NCBI GenBank assembly: GCA_026119935.1 | Contig: JALRMH010000011.1 | Span: 682,001-746,000, forward strand | DNA: 64,000 nt | Direction of reading: 5' to 3' | Source: Endothia cerciana | Taxonomy: Eukaryota; Ascomycota; Sordariomycetes; Diaporthales; Cryphonectriaceae | In this document: piece after piece, positions 9,945-19,673 of the stretch | Layout of the letters: each line of letters begins with the position of its first letter | How positions within the stretch are numbered: the first letter of the stretch is position 1 | Translations under genes and position numbers: made by a program | The notes under the pieces: model-generated | Seen by the model: the letters and a program-made list of their open reading frames with translations, nothing else | Databases searched by the model: none | What the model was told of the DNA's origin: nothing

Positions 9945-11325
9945 GTTCCATCTTACCGCCGATGCCCTGAAATTCCTTTCCCACCAGATAGTATGGATTC
10001 GATGTCCGACTCAGCAGCATCTTCCGTGTGTTTTGGTAAACGTCGTCGTTCGATGGCACGAACCCCATGAGCGGCAAGGCCAACAGACTTGGGTAATTGG
10101 CATCATCCATCAAAATCGAAGAGCCATAGCCGTCTACTTCGTACGCAAAGACCCGTCCAAACTTTGTGTGTTGGACCACTCCGTGCTCCCAGATCCCATC
10201 TGAGATCGTTTTGCTCCGCCGCTCAAGCTTCTCTGCCCGGTCATCCTGCCCGGCGGCCTTGAGAACAGCAGCCGCCCTCCTGAGCTCCACCGCCATCATA
10301 GCATTCGCCGGTATGAAAAAGCCCAGGATGGTCGCATCATCACTGGGCCTGAAGGCGCTGCGGACGAGGCCCGTCCCGTTGTTCAGAGGGTTTCCCACCC
10401 CATCCAGATTCAGCGTCTCGGTCCCCGTCCACGCTTGGCGCTTGAACGTGTACTGGTTCCGCTGAAACTGTCCAGTCTCGGGGTTGAAGGTAGACATGCT
10501 CTGCTGCTCCAGCACCTTCAGCAGCGTGTCCACAGCTAGAAGCCAGCGCGAGTTCACGAAGTCGAGAGATCCGGTAGCCTCGTGGAGGTCGTTCGACAGG
10601 GTCAGAAAATGGCCAAGAGAGTCGAGCTCATACTTGCACTCGAAAACGACAGACGGCTCATAGGCCGGATGAACGATATCATCTTGACCATTGTACGAGA
10701 CCTTGAGCCCGGAGATAGGCGGCGGCTGAAAAGCATTGCAGTACGGCGACTGGATGACATACTCGGACTGAGTATTGACGGCACCTAGGATCAGGTTGAA
10801 TATTGCCTTCTCCTTCTTCGCCAGCGGCATATATGGCGACAACTGGTTGCAGCTGTCTCGTAGCCACTCTGCTGTGATATCTCCAGTGACAATGAAGGAC
10901 TGCGGCCCCTCCCATGCGCCATTGTCTGGTACACTTTGTCCAGAGCTTTTCTTCTTGAACTTTTTGGTTCCATCGGTATGGAATTTCACAGTTGTGTCTG
11001 TCGTTGAAGGAAAGGCGTTCTCGAAAAGGCGTGCGAGGTCGGGGTCCTTCATGCGCGCGGTGACATCGTGGATGACCTGTTCGACCGTGTCGGAGTGAAA
11101 CGTTCGACAATTCGGATGGGGCCGCTGGAATGGTAATGCCAACGGTCCTTCGCTATTAGGACCATGTGGGTGTTTCGAGTACCGCGAGTAGTCGGGGCAC
11201 GCCGAGGCCCAGTCTACGTTGTCGTTGTCGACCAACGGCTTCTCTTGTATGCTCCCGAGCTGGCCGGCGCATAGACCAAGGCGCAGTAAAAGGAGAGCGC
11301 TTAACGCTGAATGTAGCCGGCCCAT
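9531..11325 (-). CDS. GH125 exo-alpha-1,6-mannosidase, secreted
   Basis: Three exons: 9957-11325, 9704-9871, 9531-9637; introns of 85 and 66 bp (GTAAGA and GTGAGT donors). The joined product is 547 aa. Residues 1-21 form a signal peptide (MGRLHSALSALLLLRLGLCAG). The body carries the conserved blocks of glycoside hydrolase family 125 (formerly DUF1237): TGDITAEWLRDSCNQLSPYM, QSPYCNAFQPPP, FECKYELDSLGHFLTLS, RSAFRPSDDATILGFFIPANAMMAVELR, a GYGSSILMDDANYPSLLALPL block, and GPHIGLSNAWPMSLLIQA, which is complete only after splicing. Family enzymes release mannose from alpha-1,6 linkages, so it probably acts on mannans or N-glycans outside the cell or in the secretory pathway. Intron 1 holds a 29-base T-run (sense strand); without splicing the frame reads a false polyphenylalanine tail. 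Confidence 0.92.
9914..9942. repeat. A29 homopolymer inside GH125 intron 1
   Basis: Twenty-nine consecutive A on the plus strand (T on the coding strand) between donor and acceptor of intron 1. It begins about 14 nt after the donor. Confidence 0.97.
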
Positions 11326-12019
11326 ATTTGAAGAGGCGTGTGCGATTCGTGGCCGAGAAAGAGGGAGTGCGACAAGCTGTGTTGCCCTTGCGGGAGGGTT
11401 GTATCGGGCGAAGGAGATATACTAGTAAGCAGCGAGGCACAAACCTGACCCTCCTGCAGCCAGCAAAAAGAGTGACTCCTTCTGTCCTCCGCTCCTGTCA
11501 TTGGTCGTCAGAAGTGGTGACACTCATTATAGTGAGATGTAAACAACAAAAAGAAATCGTGACCTTGGCGTGAGTGTAGTCGAGGCATGCAATTGATAAG
11601 ATGTGGAGCTGGAGGTCAAGCAACTCGCGTGTCCACATTACCCCCATATTCCCCGAGGCACCGTGGCACTCAACCCGCGGGCCTTGCCGGTGCTGGACAG
11701 GCACGACAGGGTACCGAGTGTCTCGCGTCCCTGCATGGTTCCCCGACCGGGGCTACAGGGGTCCCTAAGAATGCTAGAGGCCACTGGATTGGCGCTGGAC
11801 ACAGATGTCGCAGTGTCAAAGACAGATCCTGAGGACCACATCGTCCTTAACTGAAGAATACAGGCGCTGGCTTTCTTGTCCTGGAAATCATATCATTGGA
11901 GAATTTCTCGCTTCATTAATACCCTTGAGGCCCCTATGCCGGTGTCGGAACGATATCTGGCCACTACTTAGGACCTTGATCGCCCCGGTAACGCCATAGC
12001 CTGGCACCTGGGCTAGCTC
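11326..12019. other. Intergenic, GH125 promoter side
   Basis: It separates the GH125 start from the 3' end of the polymerase delta subunit gene. Open frames here have no recognisable content. Confidence 0.5.
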
Positions 12020-13546
12020 TTATTTCTTGCTGAAAAAAGACATGATATTGCCCTGCCCTTTTGGCCCTGGCTTCTTTGCCTTTGCAGCTTGTGCCGCGGT
12101 CTCGGCCTTCTTCTTAGGAGGAGCTGTTGGCTCATCCTCCGAGAACGACTCCCAGCCGGGCTCTTGTACGGTGACTGACACATGTTAGTTGCTAAGATCC
12201 TAGCTTGAAGTGACTGACTTACCCAGATAGCCCTGGTCGTCCATGACAGTTTTCTTCTTCATCACACGCCTCTTTCCGCGGCGTCTTCCGTCGCCGGTGC
12301 TCGAGATGACTTCAGCCGGCTCCTTGTCTTCCTTCACCTCAGGCTCTGGCGCTGCTGGCTCCTCCTCCCCAGGCTCGTCCATAGGAGTGTCCTCCTTCTC
12401 CGGCTCCTCATCCTCACTACTCTCCTCCATCATCCGCTTCAACTCTTCCTGGCGATCCTTTCTGCTCTTTCGCCCCGCGTCACTTCCCTTCTCTGGCTCG
12501 GGCATTGCCATGAAGTCATCCTCGCCGTCGTCGGAGAGCACCGGCATGCTTGAATCGTCGGCTGCAGTGGGGGCCGTTGACTTGGAAGTATCCGCCTTCT
12601 TCGGCTTCGATGCAGCTTTGGCAAAAGACTGCATGATACCACCTGATGCACCGCGCTTCGGGGCAGGCTTCTTGGCTCCTGATGGCACGGGTGTTGACTC
12701 CCTAGAGGAAGGCTTTTGTTCTGCTTTGGGCTCCTCCTTGACTGTCGGGGCTGGCACTGGCTTCATCTCCACAGGCTTTGAGGCAGGCGCGGCTACACTC
12801 TGGACTGCTCCACGGCGCTCCCTTCGTCGGACATAAGGGTTGCAAATGGGTCCAAGGTTCTTTGACTCGTCGACGGAAATGTCTTCAGCTTCGCTTTCAG
12901 AAACTGGTTTGGGAATATGTGCGAGGAGTTGTAGGTCCTGAAGCTCTAGTCAGTGACTGCAGCGCTTAGGCAGGGGGAACAGCACGAACCTTGACCGGAT
13001 GTGGACTTATGCTGTAGACATGGATAGATACAACTTGCTCGTACTCTGAGAGGACATCTGAAAACAAGTCAACTCGAGGAACCGGGCCCTACATGTGGCA
13101 GCAGGGCGTACCTTTGAGGCTCTCTTCCGCAACGAGGGACAGGGTAGCCACTGGCACTTCTTCGACAATTGGTGTAGGCTCTGGAGGAGAGCTAGTCATC
13201 TCAACATCGTCATTGTGCTGCGAATGGCCATTGATATGGACAGGCTTCTTGGTGCCATAGATCATGTAGGCTGCATGAACTAGCCCCGGGCGTTTCCCGT
13301 TTTGCCAGCCATGAAAGTCGTAGAGCATTCTAGAGTTGTGTGAGCAGTACTCACAATGCATTCACCCCACATGCACTCACTGCTTGGCGACATTGACGTT
13401 AACCTCCAGTGCCCGGCTCAAAGCTCGATAGGTGATCTGAGAATGTCAGCAAGTCGCTCGAAATTGGGAATTTGCACGAGGAGCCTTCTCACGATCTTGT
13501 CCTCCGAAATTACCTGCTCAGCAAGGTACTTCCTGTAATCCTCCAT
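12020..13546 (-). CDS. cdc27: DNA polymerase delta subunit 3 (Cdc27/POLD3)
   Basis: Six exons: 13493-13546, 13381-13436, 13112-13329, 12990-13057, 12223-12937, 12020-12174; introns of 56, 51, 54, 52 and 48 bp. All phases agree and give 421 aa. The N-terminal part has the family's winged-helix pattern, AEQVISEDKI then ITYRALSRALEVNVNVAKQM and LYDFH. The middle is acidic/basic and disordered, with KRGASGGIMQSFAKA resembling a second PCNA-type motif. Near the end, DDQGYL joins VTVQEPGWESFSEDE across the last intron, a POLD3 hallmark. The extreme C-terminus QGNIMSFF (411-418) is a perfect PCNA-interacting PIP box. It links polymerase delta (and polymerase zeta in yeast) to the sliding clamp. The start chosen is the Met directly before the conserved helix. 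RAD18 diverges from it 429 bp away. Confidence 0.9.
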
Positions 13547-13975
13547 CTCGAAGCTGGCAGCGAAATATGTCTGGATCCACGTGGTCTTAATCTTCAAAAA
13601 CACACTCACAAGATCTCAGCTTGACAAAGAAAAGTGCATGTTAAATGTTGAAGAGGGAGGAAGAAGGCAGGGTTGGCGGCGTGGTAGGTGAAGCTATGTC
13701 TAGCACTTGGAGACGCGTGGTGGGGCCGACTTTAAAGTAATCCGTGCTTAAGTAGAACGCGCCTTCCCCGAAAATTGTCTCCTCAATGACGCGACTCGCG
13801 CCTTCCTCTCCCACCTCGATCCTTTCACATGATCTTTGAACAGCAGTCGGCGAGGCCCTTCACCACCTGCCACCCCCTCCACCAATCGACAAACACATAC
13901 CTCTCCTGTCTCATGGTTCTCTCTTGTTTTCTCTAGTCTTCTGCTAAGAAAGCCTCGCAATTTGGAACGGCGAGA
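13547..13975. promoter_or_regulatory. Bidirectional promoter shared by cdc27/POLD3 and RAD18
   Basis: A 429-bp head-to-head spacer. It contains a perfect MluI cell-cycle box ACGCGT at 13713-13718 and further CGCG cores at 13757-13762, 13789-13794 and around 13796-13801. In yeasts, MBF binds ACGCGT to drive G1/S expression of replication genes; control here is inferred from the motif. Confidence 0.6.
13713..13718. promoter_or_regulatory. MCB-type box ACGCGT
   Basis: Palindromic ACGCGT, 167 nt upstream of the POLD3 ATG and 258 nt upstream of the RAD18 ATG. Confidence 0.5.
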
Positions 13976-15391
13976 ATGAACTCCCGACTTACGGGCCCGA
14001 TCACCAAGGATGATGCCTACGATGTCTCGGATCCGACAGACTGGCTGGGGACTCCTTTGTCCAGTCTCATACAGGTCGAGCAGTCATTGCGATGCCACGT
14101 CTGTAAAGACTTCTTCAACTCGCCTGTGATCACATCCTGCTCCCATACATTCTGCTCCCTCTGCATACGGAGGGCTCTCAACGCCGACGGGAAATGCCCA
14201 CTCTGCCGGGCGACGGACCAGGAGTCGAAGCTGAGGGGCAACTGGGCCATAAGGGAGGCCGCTGACGCCTTTGTGGGCTCGAGGGCTGTGATGCTCGGAC
14301 TTGCACGCCATCCGCCCTCTGCGGAGACTGCAACTACGTCTACGACAAGCAAGAGGAAAGCCCGCGAAGAGCCTGTCAAGAGCGAATTAACGAGCAAGAG
14401 GACTAGGATGTCTACTCGATCCAGCAGCGCAAGGGCAGCAGCTACCACGGCAGCTATAATGGAAGTAGGGGCAGACGTACCTGAGGTGGAAGAGGTGGAA
14501 GAATATATCCCTGGTAGGGTTCCGCCCCGTCTGCGGAAGGGGGGTCTAGAGGCCTGACTAACGGCATTTATCATAGATGATGGTTTAGTTGCGTGCCCGA
14601 TCTGCCAATGGCGGATGAGACCTGAGAAAGTCGACAGACATCTCGACACCGACTGTCCCGGGGAGCCACAGCCTCAGCCGAACCCATCAAAGCCCAAGAC
14701 GTTTGTATTGTCATCAGCGCGGTCCTCTGGGACACCCCCAGCCGCGGTGTTCGAACGACTCCCGTCGACAAACTACTCCCTACTGAACGATACGAAGTTG
14801 AGGAAGAAGCTCGCAGATCTCGGGATACCAACCTTTGGTTCTCGGTTACTTATGGAGAAGAGGCATAAAGAATGGGTTATGATATGGAATGCAAATTGCG
14901 ACTCGGCACGGCCGAAGACGAAGCGAGAGCTTTTACAAGATATGGAGACATGGGAACGCACGCAGGGTGGCCATGCCTCGACAACGTCCATGTCCGCGAA
15001 TTTAGGTGTCCAGATCAAGGACAAGGACTTCGACGGTGCAGGCTGGTCTGCTAAGCACAGCGACTCGTTCAACGATCTCATCTCTCAGGCGCGGAAGTCA
15101 CACAAAAAGGTTGAAGACAGAACCCGGGATGTAGGCTCATCGTCCGGCGATAGAAATGACTCCGAACAGCCGCGGGTCAACGGCACAAGTTATGAGCCTA
15201 CTCCCGAACTCCGGGACATAGATGCGGCGCATTGCGAGGACGCGCCAGCCAGAAGCTCGGCAACTATCGACTTGACATCGCCGAGGGAACTCGAGGGCGA
15301 TAGGGGAGGGACCATCTTAGCAAGTGATGACCGTTCGAATCCGGAAATCAATACAGTCACCAGTTCTACATTTACAAAAACACCCACATAA
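13976..15391 (+). CDS. rad18: Postreplication repair E3 ubiquitin ligase RAD18
   Basis: Two exons, 13976-14513 and 14577-15391, with a 63-bp intron (GTAGGG ... CATAG, CTGAC branch); 450 aa. Residues 40-77 are a C3HC4 RING (Cys40, Cys43, Cys55, His57, Cys60, Cys63, Cys74, Cys77). The basic middle is followed by a UBZ-type zinc knuckle, Cys186-x2-Cys189 ... His201-x4-Cys206, which exists only after splicing. A SAP-like helix pair follows (LRKKLADLGIPTFGSRLLME) and the segment HKEWVMIWNANCDS, typical of fungal Rad18 (uvs-2 in Neurospora). The C-terminal quarter is disordered with an IDLTSP SUMO-interaction-like motif. With Rad6 it monoubiquitinates PCNA at stalled forks. The ~450-aa length is usual for the family. 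Confidence 0.93.
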
Positions 15392-15818
15392 ACTTAGCAT
15401 CAGCTACAATTTTGAACAATACCACCGGTGCAGTCACCGTGATTGCTGTCGCTACTGTCCTCGGAATCCTGCTTCTGCTTCTGAACACGTAAACTGTAAT
15501 AGTGTCACTTGCTTGATGCGTACCCGACTCTGTAGATCGGCCAGAGTATGGATGAAGCAAACACAAGCTGGGACCTGCACTTACGACCGTTCATCCTGAG
15601 GGAAGACTTTGACACAATGGCGTTACTACTGAGTTACATGGAACATATTTTCTGTTTGACGGGCGAGCGGTCCCAGAAATCTTTAGTTTAGGGGTGCCCA
15701 ACCAGTGCGACGCCGTGATGTTTTGCATGGAGGGATGATCCAAAGCAAATTATGTACACGCTCTGGAGGTAAGCCTTGCCCAGAGCCTCAGCGTTCTGAC
15801 GCAGCGCTGCGTTTACGA
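15392..15818. other. Convergent intergenic spacer RAD18/CHM7
   Basis: Both neighbouring genes end here (tail to tail). Nothing else is supported. Confidence 0.6.
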
Positions 15819-17310
15819 TCAGCTTTCTGTCTGCGCTTGGTGAGCCTTCTCCAACGACATTTGACTCAGCTCCCCTGACGGATCTTCTTCCATGTCCTGT
15901 ATGCCATCCGTGACTGGTTTCAGAGCATCCAATTCTGCCAACCTGCTTGCCGTATCCTCCGCCTGCTTCCTCTCCTCGGCCTCCTTCTTTGCGCGCTCGA
16001 TCTCTTCCTCTTTCCCCTTCTCGTACTGCAACATGGCCTCAAGCTCGTCGTCGATCTCGCCCTCGTCGACGACTGGTCCTTGTTCTGCGAGAATACTGGA
16101 CACTTCGTCGGCCTGGCTCATCTGCTCGCGCAGATGGTCAACCACGTCTTCAACACCTTCCGCGCCGCCGACTTGTGCATTCAGACTCTTGAGAACGTCT
16201 GTGCTGGAGCCCATGACCTTGACCAGCTGAACATTGTCCGACGCCTGTTCGATCTTGGCCGAGACCTCTTCAAGCTGGCTGAGCGTGGCAAAGCGCTTCT
16301 GTAGGGACGACTCGGCCAGTTTCTTCGACTTCAGAGCTGCAAGAGCGGAGACACGGTTTTTCTTAGCAACCGCCTCCTTGGCCGTAATTGCAAGCTCCTC
16401 AATTTTCCTCTCCAGCATCGCCGTCTGATGCTCTAGGTACTCGGTCAACTCCTTAAGCGATGCGATGGTCTCGTCTTCGGTCGTGATCGTTGTGTCACTG
16501 ACGCCGGGATCCTTGAGCTTGATTGTCTTGCCATCGTAGAGCAGCAACCCCTGATCCCGCGACATGAACCTCAGTAGCACCTCCAAATCCGCTTCTGACA
16601 GCCTCTGACCTTTGAGGATGGCGTCTCTGAACTCGGTCTGAAATTGCACCTTCGAGAACGTCTTCTCGAAGCGCGCGTTCAGAGCCGCGGTCTGCTCAAC
16701 CACTGATTTGGACGCGGCCTCTAGATTCGCTATCACCACGAACTGTCCTCCTGGTAGTCGATCGTCACTACCAAATGTGAAGGCGCCTGTCAACCCCAGC
16801 TGCTTGATACCCCACGAGGCGATGCCCCACGGTATGGAGCCCCAGGATTTGTAGTATATGCTCTGCTGGGAGCCCAGAAACTCCTGCAGTGGTATGAGAT
16901 CTTTCTGCTGTGCGGCTTCTCTTATGACCGCGCCGAGAGCGAGTGGTCTGCCGTACTGTTTGCTCTCGAGGGCTCGGAGGAGCGATTCGTCGGCGTTCAA
17001 GACGACATGATTCGGCGTGGATGATGAGCCTGAATTTGCAAAACCTGCACGCACGAGGCTGGCTAGACCGCGTCGCCAGGCCGATATGTTGGCTTGAAAG
17101 CCATCGGGGTTCGTGGTACGCTGGCCACGAAAGTCGGAGTAGAGGGCCGGAAGTCGAGATCTGTTCCCTTTTGTAAGCCCACCATGATGCGGATGATGCT
17201 CTTTTGTTTTCATCTTGAAAGGGGGGGGGGGGTGGGCATGGATAAGAAGAGGCCATTTACTTTCTGAAGCCCGGTTCATGTTCGACAAGCCACTCTAGTG
17301 CATTGCTCAT
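15819..17310 (-). CDS. chm7: ESCRT-III-related nuclear envelope protein CHM7 (CHMP7)
   Basis: Two exons, 17261-17310 and 15819-17160, with a 100-bp intron (GTAAAT ... GGGAACAG); 463 aa. The start MSNALEWLVEHEPGFR is on the short first exon. The intron is open in the downstream frame and would otherwise be read as a false N-terminus rich in His and Pro. After splicing the protein runs FRKSRLPALYSDFRGQR, then the CHMP7-type winged-helix region (residues ~20-200, LYDGKTIKLKD around its end). A Snf7-like coiled coil follows at about 225-400 (EYLEHQTAMLERKIEELAIT, KKNRVSALAALKSKKLAE) and an acidic C-terminal tail (EGEIDDELEAML). Family role: recruits ESCRT-III to seal or survey the nuclear envelope. 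A G12 run (17221-17232) lies inside the intron. Confidence 0.9.
17221..17232. repeat. G12 homopolymer in CHM7 intron 1
   Basis: Twelve G on the plus strand, a C-tract in the sense strand of the intron. Confidence 0.95.
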
Positions 17311-17995
17311 CTTGTGAAGTGAGGTCGTTGCTACGGCGAAGACGGAGGGCAGAAGACGTCGTTGCTGCTGGGACACGGAGGAGCACTGCAGTCGCGGGCG
17401 CGTCCTCTCCTCACAAGTAGCCTCAAGACATTAGAAGCAAGTGGCCTGAAAGGGGTTCCTCAGATATCGAAGGACATCAAGGCGAGAGGAAGTCTTGGAC
17501 GCGGCCGAAGGGCAAAGAGACGGTCTGCAGAAGCAGCTGCAGGGCATTGTCTGGTCTCTCTTGCAGCTTTGATACAGGGCAGGCAGCCGTTATCTGCGTC
17601 GTTATCAGGCCCCCAGGTCCCTAAATGCTTGCTTTACTCACACGCCGCGACCGCCCAGAACCCACCCGCTGAACTGGCAGGAATTAATACGTAACACAGT
17701 ATTATTATTACATCCCCAATAGTGAGAAACGGAGGGGGCGGGGGTTCCGATCGATGCTGGTTCTTGTACCGCCTACATACCTACAGTAACAGAGATAGCC
17801 TAGTTGATACTTGTACGTACAACGTCCTTCATATGCACCTGCATTGCTCAGTCGATCCAGCCGCGAAAGCTTCGTGGGTCTTTATTCTATCCAAAACACC
17901 CTCAGTCCCGTTGGACGTCGAAGCATTACGCTTCACCGTCCTCATCCTTGCTGTGTCTCGGTCGCTCACCTCGTGTTGTCTGTCTGTATGGCTTG
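17311..17995. other. Intergenic, CHM7 promoter and APH gene 3' flank
   Basis: No supportable gene. Open frames overlapping here are continuations of shadows of the APH gene. Confidence 0.55.
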
Positions 17996-19201
17996 CTAAA
18001 TTCCAAACTTCGTCATCGCCTCCTCCGCCATCCTCCTCCATCCCCTCGCGGCATCCTCCTTCTCACCCCTTGGGCATACATCCACAATAGCCCGTACGTA
18101 GTTCACCACCGACTGCATGGCTTCTTGATACTCGTTCGCCCTAGCGTCGTCCAGGATAGTGAGGCCCTTCTCCCTGCAGATCCCCTCAAACACCCCCATC
18201 AGTTCCGCCTTCTCCTTCTTGGACTCGTCGCCCTCCTTCATGTTCCACAGAAAGGCCCTGACGGGATTCCATCTGGACGCGGGCACGACGCCCGCAAACT
18301 CCCAGTCCAGTATGCTCGTGATCCTGCCCGTGAGGGGATCGAACATGATGTTTGCAAAGTGCAGGTCCTTGTGGGCCAGGACGAGCCTCGTGTCGTTCAG
18401 CCGGAGCTCCTCCACTCTGCCGTGATCATGCCCGAGGAGGCGCGCAAATGCCCTCAGCCGGGGGACGAGGTCCCTCATCCAGGCGAGGCGGTCATGCCTC
18501 TCGATGGCGTAGACGGACTTGTCCACGCTCGCGGCGCAGAAAGCGGCGTAGCTCCCGTAGGGCCCCCCGACGTTCAGGCTCGAGACGGTCTCGCGCCCGG
18601 CCCAGTACCTCTCGACATCCGGCGCCTGCCAGAACGTCTCGTCCAGCACCTGCCCCGGGACGGCCTCCCCCCCGTCCACCGAGGGCCCCAGACCCCCGAT
18701 CGCCCCCCACTCGTGCGAGTGCAGCTGGCCCAGGAGGCCCGCGAGCTGCGAGACCAGGTCGCGCCGCGCCGCGGCGCTGAGCCCGTCGAGGACCTGGTCG
18801 ACGCTGATGCCCGGCGCGCGCTCCAGCAGCGTGTACTCGTACCCCAGCGGGTTCTCCTCGCCCGCGTCGAACCTCACCACGGCCGGGACCGGGATCGACG
18901 TGTTCGCCCTGACCCACCTCATGACGGCGACCTCGTTCGCCGTCTTGATGCGGGGCAGGTGCCGTCCCGAGACGCGGAGCACGAGGGTCGTGGCGCCGTC
19001 TGGCTCGGCCGCCTGCGCGGGCGCCAACTCGCCTCGGGAGTTGCTCCCCGCTGGGAAGGAGAGGAGATAGAGGGAGTGGTAGGCCGCGGCGACGGTGAGG
19101 GGGGTGATGAGTTCCGCCGGTGGGAGGGAGAGGGAGGCGAGGAGGGACTGGATAGTGGCATCCGAGAATGCGGGCGGGAGGTATTGCGCTGGTGTCCCCA
19201 T
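17996..19201 (-). CDS. Aminoglycoside phosphotransferase (APH)-fold kinase-like protein
   Basis: Single exon, 401 aa, ATG at 19199-19201. An N-lobe carries LVLRVSGRHLPRIKTANEVAVMRWV, with the usual strand-helix pattern in which the E of NEVAVM would pair with the ATP lysine (an Arg, LRVSG, sits where many have Lys). The C-lobe has the Brenner catalytic loop LAHKDLHFANIMFD (H-x-D...N) and the metal motif ILDWEFAG. This is the large fungal APH/choline-kinase-like family, whose substrates are mostly unknown and which rarely concerns antibiotics. GC is very high in the middle, producing long open frames on the opposite strand. No signal peptide. Neighbours give no hint of a substrate. Confidence 0.85.
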   Translation of the reverse strand: MGTPAQYLPPAFSDATIQSLLASLSLPPAELITPLTVAAAYHSLYLLSFPAGSNSRGELAPAQAAEPDGATTLVLRVSGRHLPRIKTANEVAVMRWVRANTSIPVPAVVRFDAGEENPLGYEYTLLERAPGISVDQVLDGLSAAARRDLVSQLAGLLGQLHSHEWGAIGGLGPSVDGGEAVPGQVLDETFWQAPDVERYWAGRETVSSLNVGGPYGSYAAFCAASVDKSVYAIERHDRLAWMRDLVPRLRAFARLLGHDHGRVEELRLNDTRLVLAHKDLHFANIMFDPLTGRITSILDWEFAGVVPASRWNPVRAFLWNMKEGDESKKEKAELMGVFEGICREKGLTILDDARANEYQEAMQSVVNYVRAIVDVCPRGEKEDAARGWRRMAEEAMTKFGI

Positions 19202-19673
19202 GGCGGTAACTGCCTTGGTTGTCGATAAGATGGGTTGATTCAGGATGTTAATCTACTTGGGGCTCGAGATCCTAACTACCTAAATATATCTTAGGCCTGC
19301 AACTATCAAGTTATATGAGCACTTCTAGGTAGAATACCGTATCAGTGTGTCTCAGGTGTGACCACATTATGCTCATTTCGACTCATTTACTGACAGCATG
19401 ATTGATTTTTGGACGAGCATTTCTCCCCGCCCAGTGCTGTCAGTGACGGAGGCGGCAGCCTTGTGGGTTACCAGCTGGACTCCCATGTACGTCGGCCCAG
19501 CCCCACAGTAGTGACATGATCAACAGGACCGGACCTGTGCACGCGAGGAAGGAAGCGAGTGGCATGAACGCTGTAAGTTCTATATTCTAGCAGCAGCAGG
19601 GCCAACAGAGCTCCGGGATCGACCGTGGCCGAGTCTAAGAGGAGAGAGCACACCACTCTCTGGTCCACATAGC
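19202..19673. other. Intergenic, APH promoter and xanthine dioxygenase 3' flank
   Basis: AT-richer than its flanks. No coding segment is supported. Confidence 0.55.

Noticed and set aside
17804..19228. 474-aa plus-strand open frame opposite the APH-fold gene
   Set aside because: The minus strand carries clear kinase motifs (HKDLHFAN, DWEFAG). The plus frame is an Arg/Pro/His/Val-rich shadow caused by high GC.
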